A stretch of DNA of 14,007 bases, taken from NCBI GenBank assembly GCA_030671315.1, contig DAOUZW010000012.1, positions 1 through 14,007 of the forward strand, in the 5' to 3' direction. This DNA comes from Candidatus Bathyarchaeota archaeon. GTDB taxonomy: Archaea; Thermoproteota; Bathyarchaeia; 40CM-2-53-6; RBG-13-38-9. The notes below the pieces were generated by a model. That model did not search any database, was not told where the DNA came from, and worked only from the letters and a program-made list of their open reading frames with translations. The position numbers and the translations under genes were made by a program. Each line of letters begins with the position of its first letter. Position 1 is the first letter of the stretch. Shown here piece after piece: positions 1 through 6,195 of the stretch.

Positions 1-1
1 T

Positions 2-1147
2 ATTCCTCCAAAGCTATTAACAAATTCTCCGTTGGCAGTAAGAGTAGCAAAAAAACCTAAAACTAGAAGTAAAAAATCTACTTCAAGACCTGCAATTCCT
101 AATAATATCTCGGAATTAATATTTCGTCTATTAAAGACACCAAATATCGCTAGCAAGGATATTGTATACAGACAGTATGACCATGAAGTTGGAGTTAGAA
201 CTGTTTTAAAGCCTGGAGATGCAGACGCAGCTGTACTTAGACTGATTGGAAAGAATAAGGCTGTGGCAATAAAGGCAGATTGTAATAGCGCCCATTGTTT
301 TCTTGATCCTTATAATGGACATGCTTCAGCAGTAGCCGAGGCAGCTCGTAATGTGGTAGCCACTGGTGCTGAGCCTATAGCTATTACAGATTGTTGTAAC
401 TTTGGAAATCCAGAGAATCCGAATGTTTACTGGCAGTTTAGACAGGCAATAAACGGAATGTCATATATGCTTAAGGGTTTAAAAATTCCATGCGTTGGAG
501 GTAACGTTAGCTTCTATAATGAAGATGAAACAACTGGAAATGCTGTAAAACCTTCAACCACAATAGTAATGTTAGGACTAATAGAAGACCTAAAACTGAT
601 AACAAACATAGCACTGAAAAGAACAGGTCAATCAATAATCATGATAGGCAAAACATACTCAGAATTAGGCGGTTCACAATATTACAAACTTATAGATTTT
701 CCTAAAGGTAAACCTCCAAGTGCTGTTGTTTCTAGAGAGAATGCTTCAATAAAAACTATCATGCAAGCAATTAGGAATGGATATATTACAGCAGCTCACG
801 ACTGCTCACGGGGCGGAATCTCAGTTACACTTGCAGAAATGGCAATCAAAGGTAACCTTGGTTTGAAAATTGATGCAAAATTGATCCCACGCAATCCAAA
901 TGTTAGGATTGATGATCTTCTATTCTCAGAGTCAAATGCTAGATTCATAGTTACTGCACCAAAACCTCATGCGACAAAAGTTTTGAGACTTGCAAGGAAA
1001 AAGGGAGTCTCTGCTGCCATAATAGGTAAAGTTTCAAATGACAATTATGAAATCACTTGGGGAAAAAATAGAATTGCTCGGAATTCAATTGACCAAATGA
1101 AAGAAGCGTGGGAGAGAGCTGTTCCAGAAGCAATGGTGAGCCCTTAA
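2..1147 (+). CDS. purL: Phosphoribosylformylglycinamidine synthase, PurL subunit (5'-truncated)
   Basis: PurL is the synthetase subunit of FGAM synthase, the fourth step of purine synthesis: FGAR + ATP + ammonia gives FGAM, with ammonia supplied by PurQ and PurS, which are not in this window. The reading frame is open from base 2, so the gene begins outside the window. The in-frame TTG at 32 lies in the linker and is not the start. About 381 residues are visible, roughly the C-terminal half of a small-type PurL of 700-odd residues. Recognisable blocks are YDHEVG (nt 176-193), DADAAVLR just after it, GGNVSFYNE (nt 497-523) and HDCSRGGISVTLAEMA (from nt 797), typical of the second AIRS-like half. 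The first half, with the main active site, is missing. The stop is one base before the purF ATG, so the two are surely cotranscribed. Family assignment is very secure. Confidence 0.95.
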   Translation: MPPKLLTNSPLAVRVAKKPKTRSKKSTSRPAIPNNISELIFRLLKTPNIASKDIVYRQYDHEVGVRTVLKPGDADAAVLRLIGKNKAVAIKADCNSAHCFLDPYNGHASAVAEAARNVVATGAEPIAITDCCNFGNPENPNVYWQFRQAINGMSYMLKGLKIPCVGGNVSFYNEDETTGNAVKPSTTIVMLGLIEDLKLITNIALKRTGQSIIMIGKTYSELGGSQYYKLIDFPKGKPPSAVVSRENASIKTIMQAIRNGYITAAHDCSRGGISVTLAEMAIKGNLGLKIDAKLIPRNPNVRIDDLLFSESNARFIVTAPKPHATKVLRLARKKGVSAAIIGKVSNDNYEITWGKNRIARNSIDQMKEAWERAVPEAMVSP

Positions 1148-1148
1148 A

Positions 1149-2591
1149 ATGTATAGAATCCAAAGAGGAAAGAAAGATGCTTGTGGTATCTTTGGCATAA
1201 GTAATCCCCGGCAAGATGCAGTTATCAACGTATATTATGGATTAATGTCTCTTCAGCATAGAGGACAAGAATCCTCAGGAATATCAGTTATCAAGAATGG
1301 AAGAATATCTTCAAGAAGAGTCAGGGGACTCGTATCTCAAAATCTGAAACCAAAACTATGGACACTTTCTGGAAATATGGGAATAGGCCATGTTAGATAC
1401 TCTACTACTGGCACATCAACACTGGCTAATGCCCAACCTATGACAGATAACATGTTTGCCCTAGGACACAATGGAAATTTGGCAAACTACATGCATCTAA
1501 GAAGAAAGATAGAGAATGAAGGACTAAAACTCAAAGCCAACAGTGATGCTGAGGTTATACTGAAACTTCTCAGGATGAATTATGACAAAAGTGGAGATTA
1601 CATTTCCTCATTTAAGGAGTTATCATCACAGGTTGACGGAGCTTACTCGCTAGTAATCTTAACAAGAAATCGAGAATTAATCGCAGTAAGAGACCCATTA
1701 GGTCTAAGGCCACTTTGCCAGGGTAGAAAGGGAAATACAATAGCTTTTGCTTCTGAGAGTGTGGCTTTGGATAGTAACAACATAAATTTGGTAGGAGATT
1801 TGGAGCCAGGAACAATAACTATCGCGACTAAAGATACTTGCAAAAAATACTGCTACCAACCATCCAAAAGGAAAGCACATTGTATGTTTGAATTTGTCTA
1901 TTTCAGTCGCGTTGATTCAATTCTTCAAGGAAAAAGTGTTTACGATGTAAGATTCAACCTAGGCATTAACTTAGCCAAGACATATGATACCAAACCTGAT
2001 GTTGTAGTTCCTGTTCCTGATACCTCAAGAACAGCAGCTGAAGGTTATTCTTACCAAACAGGAGTACCTGTAGCTGAAGGCTTGATAAAAAATAGGTATA
2101 TCCACAGAACCTTCATAATGCCACGACAAAAAGATAGAGATTCTGCGATAAAACTGAAAATCAACCCTCTCAAATCTGCAGTTAGTGAAAAAAATGTACT
2201 TGTAATTGACGACAGCATTGTCAGGGGGACCACAAGTAAAGTTATCGTTCAAATGCTCAGAAATGCAGGAGCAAATAAAGTCCATCTTATGAGTACCTGT
2301 CCACCTATAATCTCACCATGTTTCTATGGAATAGATATAGCAAGCTATGGAGAATTAATTGCCGCAAAAATCGATTTAGAAAGTATTCAGAGAAAAATAG
2401 GCACGGATAGCTTAGGCTATCAAACCCTAGAAGGTCTAATAAAAGCCATCAACATTCCAAAAGAAGATCTTTGTCTAGGATGTCTAACAGGCGAATATCC
2501 TACACCATATGCACAAAGAGTTCTGGAAACTATGAAAGAAAAGACTGGAACTAGAAAAACAAGAATATGGGAGACTGAAATTCCAGCTTGA
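1149..2591 (+). CDS. purF: Amidophosphoribosyltransferase
   Basis: PurF commits PRPP to purine synthesis: PRPP + glutamine gives phosphoribosylamine + glutamate. The protein has 480 residues in two domains. The N-terminal Ntn-hydrolase glutaminase has CGIFG at residues 12-16, RGQESSG at 38-44 and GHVRYSTTG at 80-88. The phosphoribosyltransferase domain carries the PRPP loop VIDDSIVRGTT at 352-362. Cys12 is preceded by 11 residues, so the nucleophile must be exposed by removing a propeptide, as in the Bacillus subtilis type. Four cysteines (245, 391, 442, 445) sit where that type binds a 4Fe-4S cluster: AHCMFEFVYFSR, SPCFYGID and LCLGCLTGEYP. The ATG at 1149 follows the purL stop by one base, and the TGA overlaps the TTG of purE (TTGA). 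An oxygen-sensitive Fe-S enzyme is inferred from these residues. Confidence 0.96.
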   Translation: MYRIQRGKKDACGIFGISNPRQDAVINVYYGLMSLQHRGQESSGISVIKNGRISSRRVRGLVSQNLKPKLWTLSGNMGIGHVRYSTTGTSTLANAQPMTDNMFALGHNGNLANYMHLRRKIENEGLKLKANSDAEVILKLLRMNYDKSGDYISSFKELSSQVDGAYSLVILTRNRELIAVRDPLGLRPLCQGRKGNTIAFASESVALDSNNINLVGDLEPGTITIATKDTCKKYCYQPSKRKAHCMFEFVYFSRVDSILQGKSVYDVRFNLGINLAKTYDTKPDVVVPVPDTSRTAAEGYSYQTGVPVAEGLIKNRYIHRTFIMPRQKDRDSAIKLKINPLKSAVSEKNVLVIDDSIVRGTTSKVIVQMLRNAGANKVHLMSTCPPIISPCFYGIDIASYGELIAAKIDLESIQRKIGTDSLGYQTLEGLIKAINIPKEDLCLGCLTGEYPTPYAQRVLETMKEKTGTRKTRIWETEIPA

Positions 2592-3028
2592 AAAAAAATA
2601 ATCAAAAACTAAAAAAACTTGTAGCTGTTGTTTTAGGTAGTGAAAGTGACAACCACATAGCTGAAAAGACAATAAAAATTCTCGAAAGATTTAACATATC
2701 TTATGAAAAGAAAATTCTTTCTGCACATAGAAACCCAAAAGAACTTTCCAAATATATTGATTCATCAAAAGTCCTTGTCTTTATAGCCATAGCTGGTCTA
2801 TCAGCTCAACTTCCAGGATTTATAGCATCAAGAACATCTAGACCAGTTATTGGAGTTCCAGTTAATGTTAAGCTGGAAGGTTTAGATGCTCTCCTCGCAA
2901 CCATGCAAATGCCTAAACAAGTTCCTGTTGCAACAGTAGGAATAGATAACGGAGAAAATGCTGCTTTTCTAGCTATTAGAATTCTATCTTTATCATATCC
3001 TGAATTGATTTCCAATTCGGAGCGATAG
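2588..3028 (+). CDS. purE: 5-(carboxyamino)imidazole ribonucleotide mutase, PurE
   Basis: PurE is the carboxylation-step enzyme that yields CAIR in purine synthesis. The 146-residue protein shows GSESD at 17-21, SAHRNP at 45-50, AGLSAQLPGF in the middle and GVPV followed by LLATMQMPKQVPVATV. These are the substrate loops of the PurE family, with the catalytic His at 47. The AxLPG loop resembles bacterial class I (N5-CAIR mutase) more than the AGxSNxL loop of class II AIR carboxylases. No purK is visible here, so which substrate is used stays open. The start is TTG at 2588, inside the purF stop (TTGA, 4-nt overlap), which implies translational coupling. Length is normal for a single-domain PurE. 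Confidence 0.94.
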   Translation: MKKNNQKLKKLVAVVLGSESDNHIAEKTIKILERFNISYEKKILSAHRNPKELSKYIDSSKVLVFIAIAGLSAQLPGFIASRTSRPVIGVPVNVKLEGLDALLATMQMPKQVPVATVGIDNGENAAFLAIRILSLSYPELISNSER

Positions 3029-3030
3029 TA

Positions 3031-4095
3031 TTGAATTGGGACTATGAGAAAGCTGGTGTAGATAGAGAAAAGATCAGAGTTAGTCACGCTACAATTGCAA
3101 AATTAATAGAGAATACTTATGGTTTTAGAAAGGGCAAGCTTTGTGACGTGATAAAAGGCTTCGGACACTATGCTTCACTTATAGATATTGGCGAAGGAAA
3201 AGCACTTGCACTACATTGCGATGGATGCGGAACTAAAGTACTAATCGCTCAATTGATGAACAAATTTGATACAATAGGAATAGATTGCGTTGCTATGTGT
3301 GTAAACGATCTTATCTGTATTGGAGCAGAACCAACAACGTTAATCGATTACTTGGCTTTGGAAAAGCCAGATGAGATAATGCTGCATGAAATAATGAAGG
3401 GTTTGGTGAATGCTGCGAAAGAGATAAATCTGAACATAGTTGGGGGCGAGACAGCTATTATGCCTGACGTAATCAAAGGTGCTATACCAGGACGAGGATT
3501 CGACTTAGCCGCATTTTGTTTAGGCGTGATTAATACTAATTCAATTATTATGGGGGATAAATTATCGCCTGGAGATATAATCTTAGGAATTGAGAGTAGT
3601 GGAATACACAGCAATGGGCTCTCTCTTGCAAGAAAGGTCTTAATCGAGAATGCAAAATATTCTTTGAAAAAAGAAATACCTGAAATTGGTCGACCTCTAG
3701 GAGAAGAACTCCTAGAACCAACGAAAATCTATGTTCCAGCGGTAATGACTGCAATACAAAATGCAGAGATACATGGGATAGCTCATATAACTGGAGGAGC
3801 TTTCTCAAAACTCAAACGTTTTGAACCACATGCAAATGTAGGATTTCATTTACAGAATATGCCTGAACCTCAGCCAATATTCAAGCTAATACACGATATC
3901 GGAAAAATTGCTGATGATGAGATGTACAAGACATTCAATATGGGAATTGGACTCTGTATGATGTCTGACAAGACTAATACAGACCAAATAATTTCGTCAT
4001 GTGATAAATTAGGGTTAAGAACTCACATTATCGGGAATGTCATAAATGAAACAGGTGTTAGACTAACAACAAAAGACAGAACTATTTCTCTATAA
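3031..4095 (+). CDS. purM: Phosphoribosylformylglycinamidine cyclo-ligase (AIR synthetase)
   Basis: PurM closes the imidazole ring: FGAM + ATP gives AIR + ADP + Pi. The 354-residue length fits the family. Motifs seen are YEKAGVD at 5-11, CDGCGTK at 63-69 (family SxDGVGTK), GIDCVAMCVNDLICIGAEP from 83, GGETAIMPD at 138-146, GIHSNGLSLAR at 191-201 and TGGAFSKL at 254-261. The DGCGTK variant, with Cys where most have Val, is a small oddity. The start is TTG, two bases after the purE stop, so it is the last gene of a four-gene purine operon. Its product AIR is the substrate entering the PurE step. An A/T-rich gap of 100 bp follows before the next gene, which has its own promoter-like sequence. 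Confidence 0.96.
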   Translation: MNWDYEKAGVDREKIRVSHATIAKLIENTYGFRKGKLCDVIKGFGHYASLIDIGEGKALALHCDGCGTKVLIAQLMNKFDTIGIDCVAMCVNDLICIGAEPTTLIDYLALEKPDEIMLHEIMKGLVNAAKEINLNIVGGETAIMPDVIKGAIPGRGFDLAAFCLGVINTNSIIMGDKLSPGDIILGIESSGIHSNGLSLARKVLIENAKYSLKKEIPEIGRPLGEELLEPTKIYVPAVMTAIQNAEIHGIAHITGGAFSKLKRFEPHANVGFHLQNMPEPQPIFKLIHDIGKIADDEMYKTFNMGIGLCMMSDKTNTDQIISSCDKLGLRTHIIGNVINETGVRLTTKDRTISL

Positions 4096-4146
4096 TAATT
4101 TCATTAATATCAAAAGCCAAAATCATAATTTTAAAAAAAAAGTTAA

Positions 4147-4188
4147 GCTTATATCAGAATCTCATTGCCATTCTTCTGGCTCCGAGGT
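4147..4188 (+). promoter_or_regulatory. Box A and Shine-Dalgarno for the COG2509-type oxidoreductase gene
   Basis: A TATA-like GCTTATAT lies at 4147-4154 and a GAGGT Shine-Dalgarno at 4184-4188. The spacer from GAGGT to the TTG at 4196 is 7 nt, which decides that start. Transcription would begin about 4175-4180 by the usual archaeal box A distance, just before the ribosome binding site. This separates the gene from the purine operon. It is a motif match only. Confidence 0.5.
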
Positions 4189-4195
4189 AAATTTC

Positions 4196-5569
4196 TTGAG
4201 TTATGATGTAACAATCATTGGTTGCGGACCTGCAGGAATATTTTCTGCATTAGAGCTAGTCAATAAGACTAATTTGAATATCTTAATGATTGATATGGGT
4301 CTTCAGCTGGAGAAACGAAAATGCTCTGCTGATCGTGGTTTCGGATGTGTGCGATGTGATCCATGTGACCTTTTAACAGGTTGGGGAGGATCTGGAGCCT
4401 TTAGTGATGGAAAGCTTACACTCTCATCTGAGGTAGGGGGATGGCTTGACGAGTACATCGATCTTGTCGAATTGAACAGGCTAATAGATTATGTAGACTC
4501 AATTTATGTAAAATTTGGTGCTCCCAAGAAACTCTATGGAACAGATAATAATAAGATCGAAGAGATAGAAAGAAAGGCAGCACTAGTTGGACTGAAACTT
4601 GTTCCTTCACGTATACGACATTTAGGTACGGAGAATTGTGGCAAAGTTCTAAGTAAAGCAAAACAAGTTCTTCAAAAGAAAGTTAAGATAAGAACATCAA
4701 CTGAAGTAAAAGACCTAATAGTAAAAGATGGAAAGATAGAGGGTGTTGAGTTCAAAGACGGAGAAAAAATTAAAAGCAAATATGTTATTGTGGCACCAGG
4801 TAGAGTTGGAGCGGAATGGTTAACTTCTGAAGCCCAAATGTTGGGTCTTAAAACACTGAACAACCCAGTTGATTTAGGGGTTCGAGTGGAGGTTTCCGCA
4901 CCTGTTCTTGAAGAATTGACTAACATTCTATACGAACCCAAATTCATCTATCATTCAAGATCATTTGATGACATGATCAGAACATTTTGTATGAATCCTT
5001 ATGGAGAGATTATAACTGAATCTTACAATGAAATCGTTACAGTTAATGGACAAAGTTTTGCTGAGAAAAAAACAAAAAACACAAACTTCGCTTTACTAGT
5101 AAGCACAAAATTCACTGAACCATTCAGAGAACCTATTGCTTATGGAAAATATATTGCTAGACTCGCTAATCTATTGGGAGGCGGAATTATCGTTCAACGA
5201 CTTGGAGATCTTGAGGCCGGAAGAAGATCAACAGAAGAAAGAATAGCTAGAAACCTTGTGGTTCCAACATTGAAATATGCAACACCAGGAGATCTAAGCT
5301 TCATTTTACCATATCGTTACCTAGAGGACATAAAGGAAATGTTGCAAGCTATGGACAAAGTTTCACCAGGAATATATTCGAAACATACTTTACTTTACGG
5401 AGTGGAAGTGAAATTTTATTCATCAAGACTTGAATTAAATAACAAATTAGAAACTAAGATCAATAATTTATTTGCAATTGGGGATGGTGCAGGAATAACA
5501 CGAGGATTAATACAAGCATCCGTTTCGGGTGTAATAGCAGCGAGAGAAATTCAGCAAAGGGAAAAGTAA
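4196..5569 (+). CDS. FAD-dependent oxidoreductase, COG2509-type
   Basis: A 457-residue flavoprotein of the uncharacterised FAD-dependent dehydrogenase group (COG2509-like); substrate and partner are unknown. The N-terminus has a Rossmann dinucleotide loop, IIGCGPAG at 7-14. It is followed by a cysteine-rich stretch (C43, C51, C54, C57, the last three as CxxCxxC) directly before the hallmark GWGGSGAFSDGKLTLS at 62-77. The C-terminus has the second FAD-contact motif NLFAIGDGAGITRGLIQASVSG. GRRSTEERIARN in the middle is also typical of the group. The four cysteines could bind Fe-S or zinc (inference). No signal peptide or membrane segment is seen, so it should be cytosolic. TTG start at 4196, preceded by GAGGT at 7 nt. 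It is monocistronic: own promoter upstream, T-rich tract downstream. Confidence 0.8.
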   Translation: MSYDVTIIGCGPAGIFSALELVNKTNLNILMIDMGLQLEKRKCSADRGFGCVRCDPCDLLTGWGGSGAFSDGKLTLSSEVGGWLDEYIDLVELNRLIDYVDSIYVKFGAPKKLYGTDNNKIEEIERKAALVGLKLVPSRIRHLGTENCGKVLSKAKQVLQKKVKIRTSTEVKDLIVKDGKIEGVEFKDGEKIKSKYVIVAPGRVGAEWLTSEAQMLGLKTLNNPVDLGVRVEVSAPVLEELTNILYEPKFIYHSRSFDDMIRTFCMNPYGEIITESYNEIVTVNGQSFAEKKTKNTNFALLVSTKFTEPFREPIAYGKYIARLANLLGGGIIVQRLGDLEAGRRSTEERIARNLVVPTLKYATPGDLSFILPYRYLEDIKEMLQAMDKVSPGIYSKHTLLYGVEVKFYSSRLELNNKLETKINNLFAIGDGAGITRGLIQASVSGVIAAREIQQREK

Positions 5570-5610
5570 AAAAACAGTTCATAAAATTAATTTCTAACTT
5601 CAGCAATATC

Positions 5611-5627
5611 AAAAAACTAATTTTTTT
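5611..5627. terminator. A/T tracts likely ending transcription from both sides
   Basis: A run of seven T on the plus strand (5621-5627) lies about 50 bp after the oxidoreductase stop and fits the T-rich termination used by archaeal RNA polymerase. A run of six A just before it (5611-5616) gives a T6 on the minus strand, downstream of the tRNA. No stable hairpin is evident. Confidence 0.4.
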
Positions 5628-5687
5628 GTACGAACCATAAAGATTCAGTATTAACATTGAATTATGAAAATAGTGGGGCGGGCGGGA

Positions 5688-5709
5688 CGCTCATGTATCA
5701 AAATAACAC
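5688..5709 (-). other. tRNA intron 2 (T loop, 59/60)
   Basis: Twenty-two bases split the T loop between A59 and T60. A regular bulge-helix-bulge forms. The outer helix is GCGGG/CCCGC and the central 4-bp helix is exon TTCA with intron TGAG (one G-T wobble). The 3-nt bulges are AA^G and CG^T. The inner stem is TGT/ACA with a further AT/AT after one bulged T. Cutting after the second base of each bulge restores a standard 7-nt T loop. Confidence 0.82.
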
Positions 5710-5731
5710 TTTGAACCCGCGATCTCCGGCT

Positions 5732-5746
5732 TTCTTGCAACGATGA
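5732..5746 (-). other. tRNA intron 1 (anticodon loop, 37/38)
   Basis: Fifteen bases lie between G37 and A38, the canonical archaeal intron position. A relaxed bulge-helix-bulge can be drawn: exon CTCG (positions 32-35) against intron CAAG, with one C-A mismatch at position 34. The 3-nt bulges are GG^T and AA^A, and a 2-bp inner stem caps the intron. The weak motif makes the exact cut sites less certain than for intron 2. Confidence 0.75.
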
Positions 5747-5808
5747 CCCGAGACCGGGATCTTGGACCAAACTAGACCACCGCCCCTGCGCAAAAGTAAA
5801 CTCCCACT

Positions 5809-5815
5809 CTTAAAG
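5809..5815 (-). promoter_or_regulatory. Box A-like element of the tRNA gene
   Basis: On the minus strand CTTTAAG lies 23-29 nt before the first tRNA base (5786), the usual distance of an archaeal TATA box from a start site at or just before the tRNA. The match is short and imperfect. Confidence 0.4.
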
Positions 5816-6138
5816 GCATTATCACCAGATTAGAATAACAAATCAAGTTATGATAGGGCAAAAAAGATAATTGTTAGGGCCCTAAGGGCCCAAATGGGAG
5901 AAAAGGAAAAAAGAAGACTAGTGAACCGATATTTGATTGGGCGGAAATTTTATCTCTAGACAAGGCGATGATGTGAGTCTTCTATTCCTGCGATATATTC
6001 ATTATTTCATCGTATAAGTGTTTCTGTGTTACAGAATAACAAAATATCTAGATCTTTTTATTTAATTATCAAATCAACTGTATGCAATAATAATGTCAAG
6101 AACGGTAACTCAAAGAAAGTGTACTATACTCGAACTAA
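5816..6138. other. Non-coding stretch with GC-rich palindromes; no gene recognised
   Basis: I see no credible ORF or known RNA here. It holds GGGCCC-TAA-GGGCCC at 5877-5891, which stands out in an AT-rich background. Its left part also belongs to the 12-bp palindrome TTAGGGCCCTAA (5874-5885). An 8-bp complementary pair, AGAAGACT (5912-5919) and AGTCTTCT (5976-5983), could close a loop of 56 nt. A 6-bp inverted repeat TTCTGT/ACAGAA sits at 6022-6036. On the minus strand the GGGCCC hairpin is followed about 12 nt later by six T, resembling an intrinsic terminator. A small structured RNA is possible but unsupported. Confidence 0.4.
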
Positions 6139-6158
6139 TTGTTTAATCTTTTAAACAA
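6139..6158 (+). promoter_or_regulatory. Perfect inverted repeat overlapping box A of the HTH-NrdD gene
   Basis: TTGTTTAA (6139-6146) and TTAAACAA (6151-6158) are perfect 8-bp arms around a 4-bp spacer. The TTTTAAA inside (6149-6155) is a box A candidate about 45 bp before the start at 6196, giving a leader of roughly 20 nt. A dimeric regulator binding here would block the TATA-binding protein. Since the downstream gene itself has a winged-helix domain, autoregulation is a natural guess. Confidence 0.5.
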
Positions 6159-6195
6159 ATTCTTATTGTTGTAATCCAAATAAGAGGCATAGAAA

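Larger units (their letters stand above)
5674..5786 (-). tRNA. tRNA-Pro (anticodon CGG) with two introns
   Basis: Reading the minus strand from 5786: acceptor GGGGCGG (5786-5780) pairs perfectly with CCGCCCC (5681-5675), followed by discriminator A at 5674 and no encoded CCA. The D stem is GTCT/AGAT with GG in the loop. The anticodon stem is CCGGT (5757-5753) with GCCGG (5730-5726). The loop begins C, T33, then C-G-G (5750-5748), then G37, giving a proline anticodon. The T stem GCGGG (5720-5716) pairs with CCCGC (5686-5682), and the T loop begins TTCAAA. The folds only close if 15 nt after position 37 and 22 nt after position 59 are removed, leaving 76 nt. A73, G37 and the GTGGTCTAG start are all consistent with tRNA-Pro. 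It is transcribed opposite to both flanking genes. Confidence 0.88.

Noticed and set aside
32..34. TTG as the start of purL
   Set aside because: The frame is open to base 2 and the visible protein begins in the linker of a larger PurL, so the true start is outside the window.
4096..4195. AT-rich runs after purM resembling those after the oxidoreductase gene (shared AATATCAAAA)
   Set aside because: A ten-base AT-rich match is expected by chance; it may only reflect T-rich terminators.
5966..6012. Possible C/D box small RNA: ATGATGT resembling box C, with the flanking CGATGA/TCATCG pair
   Set aside because: No CTGA box D or D' at a proper distance; one near-match box is common in AT-rich DNA.
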